Shown here piece by piece: positions 32,441-44,254 of a stretch of 64,000 nt of DNA (positions are counted from its first letter, which is position 1; the number at the start of each line of letters is the position of its first letter). The stretch is from contig CM065324.1 in NCBI GenBank assembly GCA_033032175.1, positions 2,232,001 to 2,296,000 of the forward strand, read 5' to 3'. The notes under the pieces were generated by a model. The model had not been told where the DNA came from, searched no databases, and saw only the letters and a program-made list of their open reading frames with translations. Both the position numbers and the translations under genes were made by a program. The stretch comes from Saturnia japonica. Taxonomy: Eukaryota; Arthropoda; Insecta; Lepidoptera; Saturniidae.

Positions 32441-34854
32441 TGCACACAATTTACATTATTCTCCGAGATTATTTTTATATATCTTAAAGCCGTGTCTTTA
32501 TCGGGTGTATGTAAACTCTGTGTAATAACCCTGTAGAAAATATTAAATCACTCGTTTGTAATTGTGTCATTGTCAGACTGATAAAGTAGGAAAATAAACC
32601 ACAGACAAGTGAAACCAGACAGTTCATTGAACGTGCTAAATTATAATCAGTACTTACCGCGTCACTCAGACTAAACATAATCTTTGTTCGACGCTAGTGA
32701 AAGTGCTGACCACTTATTACTAGAGATTATGGGACATTCACTAGGGTTATTATACGTTCACTTAACGGAGTATAATCTGTCAAGTTACTCAGCTAAACGT
32801 GTAACCTGTCATCAGTGTTTAATTGAGTACTTTAAAAAAATTAACATATCCAAAATTTGTTCTAGTATTTCATATCTGAGTAGTCGTATTTGCTCTTTAC
32901 ATTTGTAGGGTTTCCGATAATACAGGTCTAATGACTAATCATAAGTAGTCTGTGAGGCCAGGATTTAACTAACCTTTAAGAGACTAATCTCGTGAACGAA
33001 TCGTAGCCGATGTACCGCGCCGCGTCGCCCGAGAAGGAGGTCCCCTTTATGCAACCCGTCTAACATTGTCCCGGCTAGAGCCAAATTCAATGTGTGCGTC
33101 TTAAATAAATTGTTTGTTTTGTTTGTTGTGCACACCGGTTCTATTGGCACAGTTTGTAATAAACCATCTGTTTTATCTAAATTGTGCATGATGAACTCCT
33201 ATGCATTAAATTCGATAACATTGTTTGCAAATGTCTCTGTACGCTGTCAAAAGCACGTACACCGAATGACGCATCCCAGTGACAGGTGCAATACTCCAAA
33301 CGTGATCGGAAAGTTGATTTCGTTTATTTAATTATGCAATTAATATTGCTTTTTAATGGCAGCCAGGTTTTTTTTTTATTTATCGGTCGGGCAACGTTTG
33401 ACCCCGTTCCTATTTGACGATGTAGATTGTAGACTATTGATGTTACTAACTAAATATACAAACGGAGGTTTGCCTCATCAAGTGCGACTGCTGCAACTTA
33501 ATCATATCGTGGACTTTACTTAAATTCTGGTAGGCTTTTAAATTCTAAGATTTCTTTTCATAATATATTATTTATTAATCTTGCGAAGCACCATTTAATA
33601 CGGTCAACTGTTTATCAAAGCTTTTAGTTTCCGTACCTATCCATAGTGCGAACTGTCTAATCTATTTTACCAATATCTTTCAATGAAGTAGTCTTTAAGC
33701 CAAAAGTCAATTCTTGTATTATTTTGTTGTGCAAACGCGCTACATCGTGAACCTAAGAAATGGGATAATTATAATTTCTTAATAATGATATCATTGATAG
33801 AGAAGAGAATATTTTATAGACTTTATTATTATCCTTTTTACATTCATGTGTGGTTCGATTTCTCGACTAGTGGAAGCTTGTCAAATCGGTATGGTGTATG
33901 CGGATAAAAGGTAAACAATGCCCAGTAGAGAGAGAGATAAAGTGTATTAGAAAAAAAGTATTATAAAAACTAGTAAAATAGAACTATGTCAGTAAAGTAA
34001 TATTGTTCCATTCAATGCTAATTAGTGATGCGTGAGTTATTTAGCTATTTACATATATAACAAACCTACAGACGGTCGCGGACGCTGACATTTTATTCTA
34101 AATAACATTGAGTGTTTGGTATATAAAAATAGATACGATTATTTGATAAGTAAAAAATGATTAATGGATTGATTGCCAAATAAATATGATAAAACTTATT
34201 ATCCCTCGATAGTTATACGATAAATATAGATACTAATTATGTTCAATATGAATTCTTCCAATAATATATAAATAAGTAAGTACCTTTTTTACTAGTTGTT
34301 GATCTCAACGAACTACAAGATGATAGAATACATACTGCCATATTAGAATTCAGAACTATGATAAAAATTTAAGAAACTCAAGACAATTCCAAAAAACAAT
34401 TTCTCAGACTTCACTTAAATTTTAGATGTGGGTCCTGTCATGCTTAAAATAGACGTAAAAGATCTAATTTCGACCGCAGAGATTATTAAAAGAGGGAGAT
34501 AGCATTAATTATAATTAGCGACAAAGAAATAAGTGTACGAACATTAGAACGTCTGGAGACGTTCTAAATACGTATACCAAATAGTACAGTTGAACTTTGA
34601 ACAAACATTCAAATAAAAAGACGTTGGCATTTGTAAAGCGTAAAACGAGACCTACAGCTGCGTTTCGCATCTAACCCAACAACGTGTCTGTTTTTGAACG
34701 CTTCTCGGAACGCTGCACTTGTATCCGACTGCGCTGCGCCTGCTCTACAAAAATAAAAACACAATGAACGCTTTCCCGCGCTCAGTTTTAACGAACACAA
34801 CCGAATCTATATTCAGTACTGAGGTAATAAAGTTCAATATGCAGTGAGATTGTT
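32441..34854. other. No recognised gene
   Basis: AT-rich, with a small CpG patch at about 33000-33060 (TGTACCGCGCCGCGTCGCCC). The overlapping frames at 32965-33331 on both strands have no supporting pattern. Confidence 0.45.
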
Positions 34855-35075
34855 GTGGTATAGGATGTTCTGTTTTCGCGCGCATGATGCGTCACGTAAT
34901 GGCGGCCGAAGAGCGGGCGGGTGGCGCAGGTCATCGTGCTACGAACGTGTACACGTGTATAACTATGTATAGTCGAAGCAATCTGTACATATGAGTGTAT
35001 ATAAGGTTTTACGTTACGCTGTTGCCAGCCGGTTGCAAACGAAGGTCACCCGACTCGACTCACTTATAGGCGATT
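34855..35075 (+). promoter_or_regulatory. GC-rich block with TATA box
   Basis: A CpG-rich stretch (34877-34930) contains GTCACGTAA, a bZIP-type site, and GCGGCCG. TATATAAG lies at 34998-35005 and AAGGTCA, a nuclear-receptor half site, at 35042-35048. The arrangement suits a TATA promoter reading right, but no downstream exon was found. All factor names are inferences from short consensus strings. Confidence 0.3.
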
Positions 35076-35899
35076 TCGCTGTCTTATTTATGCATATAGA
35101 AAAGTCGTTCTCGCTACTTTATACAGCGCCGTGATGGGTTACGTTATTTACATTGTATGCTTTATGAGCCTTTAATATTGTAGCGTGACATTTAAATTGA
35201 GTGTGTCTGGAGGTAATTTAAATGGTTGCTTTCGTAAATTTGGCTCGGACCGTTCTAAACTAAGAGCAATAAAAACGGTTCTAAACTAGGTAGGTACGTG
35301 TACCATCATTTTTTCTGTTCGCCGCGCGCCGTTAAGCTATTAAATAACATTATAATTAAGTACCTATTTCATTTACTCCTTTTTATGAGGTTAATTAATA
35401 TCTTATATTTAAAGCATGTAGGTATGTGAATATTGTTTGTGCATTTAAATCAGTTTAAAAAAATTTAGAGACTCGTGTCAAAAAATAGGAAGAAAATTTA
35501 ATAAGCATACTTACTTTTTATTCCTTTCCATATTTTTACATTTAATCGTGCGTTAAATGTGTTTTAACATCAAATATTCTGTATTACAGTTTACAAAATG
35601 TCATTGATGATTACAATTCTTATCACGGCTTTAAATTCTTTTTAAGCGAGTTCGTGATTGAGCTATCACTAATCTAGGTCCAAGGTCATACTTTCATATT
35701 ACTTTGCATTCTAAATTAATTGTTACGATCATAAATTTAATGTAAAATATTAATGTTCATTTAATAACGTACAACTAGCACCAAAGTATCGAGTACTTAA
35801 TATATACCTAAGTTTATTTCCTGCATGATTCATTTTAAGAATACATTTTGACAGAAACATAATGTTGTCGTTTGCTCGTATGAACGTTTATAGCACGAG
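35076..35899. other. No recognised feature
   Basis: AT-rich non-coding sequence. Confidence 0.5.
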
Positions 35900-36210
35900 A
35901 GAGCTAACTGCAGCTCGGTTCGATTCTGATTTTACCTATTTATAAGAGACGAAATCGTAACTTTGCATTTCCCTGTTTCCTCCATCTACAAAAGTAGACC
36001 AATTTTTTTTTCTTATTTATATGTTTTTCTTTATTTTTATGTTTGTCAAATTTGTTTGCAAAACTCAACACATAGGAACATGACAGTGGTATATGTATAT
36101 AGAATGTATGGTGTAAACATATTTGCTTTAATGCGATTCTTCTGGGACAAACAGAGAAATACGTTAGTATGGACCAAACGCCACATGCAATTGGTATTAA
36201 GTGGTTATGT
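35900..36210. repeat. Diverged dispersed repeat, copy 2
   Basis: Collinear with 19885-20270: GCAGCTCGG, AAAAGTAGACCAATTTTT, AACACATAGGAACATGACAG, AGAGAAATACGTTAGTATGG and ACCAAAC. It continues into TTGGTATTAAGTGGTTATGT, a common lepidopteran repeat phrase. Frames on both strands across it (117 and 102 codons) are therefore not taken as genes. Confidence 0.5.
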
Positions 36211-37074
36211 GGTTGGAGATGGTAACAAGCTAAATCTAGAAAGTGCACTCTTATCTAAGTGTAGTTACCAACTTGAGGTTTATATCAAATCAATCGAGCA
36301 CTACAATATTCTTTAACTTCACGCTATGATTTGAATAAAGCGGTTTCCTTTACCGATGATTACGGTTCGTTTTGTGACTTAAATCGATGTTTTTGTACAT
36401 GGGCTAAGAGTGTTTCTCAAAGAAAGTTATATACTTTTACGAATTTATCATCTTCAGGAACACTTGTACATATAATGGTATATCGTAGCACTTGGTATAT
36501 ATATATATATAAGCGAGGTCGTTTTGCCATATGGCTAATCCGACCCTTTCGCATTTTCAACACTGTTTCCCAAAAGTATCCGATCTGTACCTGTAAATTC
36601 GCACAGGCATTATTTTTCATCACCCGGCTCATGGCCTTTTCTGCTCTACTTCTCTTATTTTTCAGTATCATCGCGCTCGAAGGTCGGCCAGAACGCGGAT
36701 CACTATCAACACTCGTACGACCGTTTTTTAATACTTATATCACTTTTTTATTTGAATCTCGAACAAATCTCCTCGGTTGTCATGGTAGCCGATGACTTAG
36801 TGAAGAGTCACTTGTTACGCTCGTATTTCATAAAGGTCACTCCGACGTTTTGGCGCGAAGGTATGAGTACAGATCAGATACTTTTGGGATTTTGGTACAC
36901 ACCTCGTAGATGGGAGGCGCGATGCGGCGGCTGGGTAATACTTGCACTGATCTTAATACAAATGTAATATAATATGTATAATGTATATTTTAGGTTAGGT
37001 ATATGTTCATTACTCTAAATATTCTCGTTCAGTCAACTTTATTAATTTTTGTTCGATAGTCCGTGGAAACGTGT
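36211..37074. other. No supported gene; longest unexplained frame
   Basis: A 154-codon plus-strand frame (36331-36795) crosses an (AT)n tract near 36498-36511 that encodes Tyr-Ile repeats, and has no domain pattern. It could be part of a decayed element, but nothing supports translation. Confidence 0.4.
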
Positions 37075-37262
37075 CAGAGTATCCTTGAAGCAGAAATATT
37101 ACAAGAAATTCATTCGGATAGTGAAGGTGGAAGTCTGCTATTACAATCGGAATTTGAAGACAGTTATACATATGTGTACACCTGGTCCTGAGTAAAGTTC
37201 TAGTGTCACTTCAGATGACAATATTCCATTAGCTACCATTCAAGAACAAACTAGAGGTTGAT
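37075..37262 (+). pseudogene. Possible piggyBac-like transposase N-terminal relic
   Basis: One frame reads EAEILQEIHSDSEGGSLLLQ and ends at a TGA near 37191; the next frame continues SSVTSDDNIPLATIQEQTRG. Acidic N-termini with 'E-I-L-x-E-I...DSD' and 'DDxPLxxI' are usual in piggyBac-like transposases. No DDE domain follows; only scattered further phrases, such as LGSLQIPDDVVALGQG near 37530, suggest a decayed element of some kind. A tentative call. Confidence 0.25.
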
Positions 37263-38525
37263 ATTATAGAGACGAGTACGTAGTGTTTGAATAACACTTT
37301 CTCAAAATACTCCTCATAATAAATAATATATCATATCACCGAGTGGAAAATAGTGGCAATGTATACCTTGAAAATAGCATATCGTAAGCATTTCGCCGAT
37401 AAAGTCAGAACATATTGTCTATGTATGAAGGCTATTTAGAGAAAAAATCATGACAGTCTGGAAACTTTTGTAATGTTTTAGATTGATTTGCAATAATGTT
37501 AATTGAGACCAATTCCAATGAACCCAAAGGAGTTAGGTAGCCTACAAATTCCAGATGACGTCGTAGCATTAGGTCAAGGTTTTTCTAATATCATTGAAGT
37601 TGTGTATACTATATAATATCATTGGTATTTTGTATACCAAACCTCGACTCAATCAGACCTGTTAAAGACGCTCACATCTAGCATGTCTAAGGATCACCGC
37701 TAGAAAACCTGCTTGTTAGGATATTTTTTTGACGAGTGACGAATTTATTTTTTAATAAATTATGTTAATTATTTCATTTCTCTATATTCTATTCCAAATG
37801 GCTAATTAGAGATTGAACAACAGTGATGGGTCAAATGACTCTTGATCACCTTTGTAGGAGAATTGTAGGTTAGCTGATTTTCCCGTCTTGCTAGTTTTAA
37901 ACTTGGTCGAAAATATATTGTAATAAAAAAGGATTTCTTATAGTAATTAAAGACGACAATTCTTATAGCCTTCCGTGTAAATTTTTTTATAAAACCAGTC
38001 ATGCCGTTTTGACTTAAATCCAGAAATGATGTGTACGTATTATATTTTTGGTAACATTCGAGTATAAATCATTCATTTACCTCGTGTATTAATGATTATT
38101 TGATCATTAATTGCGTTGCATCATTAGTTAAATGAACCGAGTGAGTGATAACTGATGTGAGTCAGACGCTTTATTTGTGAATGTGACTTAATATTTGTCG
38201 ACAACGTTCGTACATGTTATTGACCAAGTGATAAATAAGATATCTTTATAATGCCTTGGCAGTATATATACTGTACGAAACAAGTGGAAATATACCATAT
38301 TATACCATAATAAAATACGTACATACAAAATACCATACCTACAGCTACACACTCGTAACTTACAACCATAGATCGAAATAGGTAGGTAGAGTATATATTT
38401 TACCTTAACTTCGAGAAAGGAAGTAATATAGAATAAATACTTCTTCTCCCTGAAATACTGGAATGGTAACAATAATGTTTTCATTCGGAGATTTAAGAAA
38501 GTCATTCCGGATTTCTTTAGAGAAG
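37263..38525. other. No recognised gene
   Basis: Decayed, AT-rich sequence. Frames at 38188-38720 run into the mariner and lack patterns. Confidence 0.45.
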
Positions 38526-38527
38526 TA

Positions 38528-39828
38528 CAAGGTGTCCAGAAAGGGTATCGGGTATTTGTAAGTTCAATGAAACAAAAATTATTTGTATGCAATAAAAAAG
38601 TTTATTGTTTATTATTAGCATATGAATTGGAGAATTATTTGGAAAATATGATGTTATCCAAATGATGACCGTTACGTTGCTGGCACTCTTATAAACGGAA
38701 ACGAAGATTGGCGATAACACGTTGACACATAGCTATCGATATTGCTGCCATTTCTGACCTGATGTTTTGCTTTAACTGGGTTAGATTCGTCAGATTGTTT
38801 TGATAAACCTTACTTTTAAGGTATCTCCATGCAAAATAGTCAAGCGGGCTAAGGTCGGGGCTTCTGGGAGGCCAGTTGATGTTACCCCTTCGCGAAATGA
38901 CTTTATTGGGGAATAATTCATTAACAACTTCCATTGAGTCATTTGAGGTATGGCAAGTGGCCCCATCTTGCTGGAACCACGTTCTTGAGTTGAAACCTGC
39001 AAACTCCTGCAACTCTGGGACCAAAAAATTTCGCAACATATCGCAATAACGGTCACTATTCACATTAATTGCTCGGCCTCGTTGATCTTCATGAAAATAA
39101 GGACCAATTATGCCTTTAGTAGACATAGCGGCCCAAACAACGACCTTTGGGCTATGCAGGGGTCGTTCATGCTTTCGTCTCGGATTCTCCACTGCCCAGT
39201 ACCGACAATTCTGGTTTAACATGACCATTCAGGTGAAAATTTGCTTCGTCACTGAACAGTATGTTGTTAAAGTTGTTAAATCGCTGCAGCGTTTCGTTCG
39301 CAAAATTCAGTCGATTAGCATAGTCCGTATCCTTCAATTCTTGAACCAATTGAATTTTATAGGCTTTTAGATGTAAGTCTTTCTTTAAAATCGAATGTAA
39401 AGACGATTTTTTGATGTTCAACGCTTGGCTTCGCTTTCGGATGGATAAAGACGGATTTTGACGAACCGACGCCTCAACGTCTTCAATTGTTTCTTCATCG
39501 CGAACTGAACGAGGACGACCAGAGTTTTGAATTTTAACTGTCGCACCTGTATTCTCGAACATCCTGATCCATTTCCTAATGCTATCGTCACTTGGCGCGT
39601 GGCGTGTACGATATTCCGCACGATAGAGACGTTGAGCAGTCACTATTGAATCACCATTACGATAATACGCTCGTACGCAAAATGTGCGATGCGTCCCCGA
39701 GTACTGTTCCATCGTGACTAAAACTCCACAAAATGGCGGACGCCACGAACCCCTCCCCGCACCCTTTAGACGCCGCGTTTCGAATATGGCGCGAAAACAA
39801 ATACCCGATACCCTTTCTGGACACCTTG
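38528..39828 (-). mobile_element. DD41D-type mariner element, copy 2 (inverted)
   Basis: A 1301-bp element with the same 32-bp inverted ends as copy 1 and a TA duplication on both sides (38526-38527 and 39829-39830). The transposase lies on the minus strand. It is nearly identical to copy 1 by eye, including the untranslated leader with GGCGTCCGCCATTTTGTGG. Confidence 0.93.
38635..39712 (-). pseudogene. DD41D transposase, copy 2, frameshifted
   Basis: Translation starts at MEQYSGTHR (ATG at 39710-39712). The first 160 or so codons match copy 1, with the N-terminal DNA-binding region and the first Asp in LFSDEANFHL. A 2-bp deletion relative to copy 1 (about 39212-39220) shifts the frame. The second frame then carries the RYWAVENP region, the second Asp in WFQQDGATCH and the third in SPDLSPLDYF. 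Counting between these two gives 41 residues, hence DD41D (rosa/Visitor-like clade by that spacing). A stop replaces Glu after FRFRL (about 38689), before the conserved end at 38635. All three acidic residues survive, so this is the less damaged copy, but it is still not translatable as one chain. Confidence 0.9.
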
Positions 39829-39936
39829 TAGTACCACTCCTGTGATACTTCCTTCTTTGAAGTTAAAATATCTCTACATATTCAGAACTGCCAAAAACTA
39901 AGCAACTAAGTGAGACTGTTATTATTTTATTTGATA

Positions 39937-40307
39937 CTAGCTGTACCCGTGGCTACACTCGCGTGGATTTCCTATCTCTTCCCCTCTTCCCATACACGGA
40001 AGTTGCCCGAGGGTTACTTCAAAGATAAAGATGCTTTTTATTTTTTTGTGAGCAACCCTAATTCTTTTTCTAAAATAAAAGTAGCCTAAGTTACTCCCTA
40101 TTAAAACAGCTATCTACGAGTGAAAGTCCCTTCAAAATCGGTCCAACCGTTTCTGGAATTACCCGGAACAAACAAACAAACGGACAGACAGACAAAAATT
40201 ACAAAAATTGGTATTTCGTTTTATGTGCCGTATACAATTTCACATGCATTTAGCAAAAAGCTTAATTTTGACATTATTACACATAAATTTTGTTAATTGT
40301 ATATAGA
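39937..40307 (-). mobile_element. Helitron-like element, family A, short copy with both ends
   Basis: Read on the minus strand it starts TCTATATACAATTAACAAAA (40307 downwards) and ends GCCACGGGTACAGCTAG (CTAG at 39937-39940). Compared with the 11713-12511 copy it lacks most of the 3' half. It lies 107 bp beyond the mariner copy, as copy 1 of the mariner also lies next to a family-A element. Confidence 0.6.
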
Positions 40308-43300
40308 TGACAATAATACTGGTAAGAGATTAATAAAATAACATTACTATGTTATTTCAAGATAACTTTTCAAAACCACCAAATAGCCTACTACATAACT
40401 TACGCACAACTTACATTATATTAAGCAATCATTATTGTAAGTGAATAGACGGTACAGAACAAAACCTTACTTGATTATAGGAAGATTACATTAGTTTCAA
40501 AACATACCGTATTACTTAATAAACTATTATTAGAAATCAAACGTTAACATAATATTATAAATGTGAACTTTTAAACATAGCTAGACTGGTGAAAAAAAAA
40601 GTATGTATTGTCATTTTTATTTATTTAATAAGGTTACACATTTTTTACTTTAATAATTATCATAATTGGTAATTCTTTATTCTAGGTTTGTTAGTAATTT
40701 ACAGATTACTGTGTTACTATCGTAATTAAGATCAGATGAGTTATGATCCAAACACTAAACCTATGGAGAATTTATAAACGTTTCGTCCAGTCGGATATGG
40801 CTTCGAACTGGTGATAGGTGCTTACTTCGGTGAAGTAATGCACAAGCATAGGCATTTGGCAGGTGGTCACAGACAACGATGGTGACGACATCAGGTGTTT
40901 GTAGTCATATTACTAAGCTACTATTAAGATGAATTGGATTGTGTGAAGAATGACATGTTTATATAAGGTATGAATACTGAGAGAAAACATGTTGTGTCGA
41001 TCCTACTTAACGTGGGAAAACGGTAAGAAGATTTTTGCATTTTAATTTATTCGTTATTGATAATTTTCATTACCTTAGCTCTAATTTGAAGTAACATTGT
41101 CGATATAATAAGGGTTATAAACTTTATATACGGCCTTTTGGCTGCTCTTTCGATCAGTTACTTTCCAAAGACTAACAAACGCCTTACATACAGTATGTTC
41201 TATAACAAAAAACTCGGAAGTCCTATAATTTTTTTAATATGAACATTTTTATTAACCTTATAGTTTTAACTTTTGACCACAATTTTACATGATGTTAGGA
41301 AAGGGGGAGTGAATGAATTATATATTGTAATCGTGATCTTAGAACATAGGAAAGACTGAACGAACTACATCATTTATTAGAGATAACTATTGAATAGAGA
41401 CGAATTAAAATTCAAACATCTGTGCGTATGACGTGACGCGGACGTGTTGAATATGTCAAGTTGTCACATGTCGGAACGTCAAGGCTGTTGTGCGTGTGGG
41501 TGCCTGGGTGGCGCTATATGTGCTCTAACATAGATTTAATATAAATGTAGTACATATACATCGATTTTGTGCTCTCTGCAGTCTTTCGACGCTGTGTAAT
41601 AAATAATTACAACTGTCCTTTTCTTGTGCATTTGCTCGTTTCTATCTTTTAAACTATGAGTAATATACGGGTTGGTGGATAAGTGTGAATTAGAAAAGCA
41701 TTTCCATAATATAAGGAAACGATTTAAAAAAAATAAAAGTATAAAAATACATAACTTATAAAAAATACGACACAAGTGCATTTACTATGGCAATAATTAT
41801 CATCAAAAAATGTGATTAAGTAATTGTAATTGATTAAAGATGTCATTGTAATGTACCTACCTATGTATTTATCATATTAGTTTTTTGTGAACTACTTAGC
41901 ATATTTACAGATCCATCTGAAACGATTAATTATTCTTTTATTTTATATATACATATTAACTATTGAGTACCGTAAAAAATGTAATGGAAGTGAGCAAATC
42001 AATATAATGGTAGTTTTTTTTACAAAAGGACACAAATGCGGTAAGCTTACGATCGCATTTCCTACGTGCAAACAATATTTATTTCGAATTCACGACGGAA
42101 GAAACTACGTCATCGCATATTTGAAAAAGTATTCTAAAGTATTCGCGAATGTCGCGATGACTCATACTGTCGGGCTGCGTGACCGGGCGGCGCGCCGCAG
42201 TGTCGCATGGCTTGGCGCAGAGGAATTAACGAAAACCCTTTCACAACGAAACCACGATTATACTATATCTATGTACAACCGCACTATTGCAGCAGATTCA
42301 TGAACAAACTAAATTTAGACGTACTTATATTATAGCTCAGCAGAACCTGGGACACACAAGATCCAGAGCATTTGGTGTAAAATTATAGCATATTTAGTAG
42401 TAGAAAGACATATTTATTATTAGTGGTTTTCTGTCTTACCGTTCTCAAGTTGCAAACTATTCATCTTCTGGTCGTAGATCGCATTACCAAATTACCATTT
42501 TACGATTTTATTTAACATCAAATGTAAAAAAGTCAAATGTGAATGTTAGTTATTAATATTATATTACTTCATGCGAGAACACTTACAATATAAAACAAGC
42601 ATTTTTGTATTCTCTAATTTTTGCAGCTAACAAAAACTATTAATTAACCTTGTTAGACTAAATAGTGGCATTATTATTTTGCTTAGTTTATGAGCTAAGG
42701 CTATACATTGATGTAGGTTTTATTTATTTCTCCCGTTCATTATATTGCACAGTGAAGAGAGTTGAACGCATTATAACCGTGCCAAGGACGTGGCGCAGCG
42801 CACAGCGCGCACTCGACAATCGACATAATGCCGCATTCTGTACACCACCGCCTGACGGTCTGACACTATGACACTTAGATAATATAAAGGACACGCATAT
42901 TTATAGTCGTGTTTACTACTAACGTTTATAATTCCTACATCTAGATATTAATAATTCTACACTATAATATTCTAAATAAATGTAACGGAGTTGTTCTTAT
43001 AATTTGAAGTATAATTTCTGGACGGCAGAATATTACATATTAAGTGTATCGCATATCGCAAAAGTAATTGAATTATACGAACCATAGGCCTCTCAAACAA
43101 TAATTTTCCATAGTTTCCGCATAATAATATAATATTATGTTTACAGATACCTATGTAATATACCTTTTCCTGTATTGTTCATCGGCACGTTTCACCCATT
43201 TGCTAGCATTTTATTTATATACCTTTAGTTTGTCTATAACTTTACCCTAAAAGTCTTGTGATACACAGCGTGAACAATAAATAGCAGCTAAATAATAAAA

Positions 43301-43539
43301 TAACTGTAACATTATTAATACTTGAGGTATTTTAAACTGTATCCGAATAGATAGATTACACAGAGATGATACTTTACTACTCATGTTGTTTTTGAAATAT
43401 AGACGACCCTTTCTTTTAACTTAGTCTTTTATTTTTAAACATTACCTGAATTCCGGAATACGCCCAAATTTTGAAAGGTTGCATTTTTTTAGAAATAGGC
43501 TACAATCAACTCTAAAATCTTATACTATTAAGTGAGCAA
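40308..43539. other. 3.2-kb stretch without a supported gene
   Basis: Mostly AT-rich. A 138-codon plus-strand frame (41887-42303) has no family pattern and a composition that changes midway; its second half crosses a CpG-rich patch (42155-42230) holding TGACTCA, an AP-1-type site. A second CpG patch lies at 42780-42850. A small GC-rich stretch is at 41430-41520. Confidence 0.4.
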
Positions 43540-43665
43540 TTCTTGTATATATAAATGTAATTGATTTCTCGGAAACGACTTCAACGATTTGGATAAAATT
43601 TTGTATTTAGATAGTGTTTGACATTCCAAGTTTACTTAGATAGGTGTTTTTTTTAAGATACCGAG
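43540..43665 (+). repeat. Dispersed repeat fragment, copy 1
   Basis: AACGACTTCAACGATTTGGA and TTTTGTATTTAGATAG are the same as the reversed block at 61140-61262. This phrase belongs to a common lepidopteran non-coding repeat; class uncertain. Confidence 0.5.
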
Positions 43666-44250
43666 AAATGCTCGGTCGCCGAGATATTTACTATTAAAAT
43701 AGCAAATATACATGCGTTAAAGTATTATCAAGTCACTAATTTTTTTTTGGCTTTACTCTAATAAAAATATTTTACACAAACAAATATTATAAACATAATA
43801 TAGTGAAATCCGTCCAACGTCTAAAACTGTACTACTATCCCTAAAATAATAATCGATGATCGATTATAATATAATTACAATTGTAGTGCTGTATAATTGC
43901 CATGAGTTATTACATAATACAAGGTTGTACATATTTTATGGTTGTACTAAGCTTGTGTTTCAGTGCCTTCTTCCGCATGCATTTACTATTTACACAAATC
44001 TCATACTTCTAATTATCCGTTTAAGATACATTTTCCAAAAGGCTCATCATACACGCATTGCTTTTAATGCAAAACAGTGCTTAGATACATACATTAGCCG
44101 CAACTTTATTTTCAAAACTGATGGGACTAATAAAAAAGTCTTCTATTATTCAACCCATTAGAAGTTGGTTTTTAAGAAATACACAACTACTGCAAAAAAT
44201 CAATTGAGATAACTTCGAATTCATAGTTCAGCTCCATACTTTTTATATAC
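43666..44250. other. No recognised gene
   Basis: The 101-codon frame at 43856-44161 is low complexity and unsupported. Confidence 0.45.
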
Positions 44251-44254
44251 ATAT

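Noticed and set aside
36331..36795. 154-codon plus-strand frame as a gene
   Set aside because: It crosses an (AT)n tract that encodes a Tyr-Ile run, starts next to a dispersed repeat and has no recognisable motif.
41887..42303. 138-codon plus-strand frame as a gene
   Set aside because: No domain or family pattern, abrupt composition change midway where it enters a CpG-rich patch, and no splice or promoter context.
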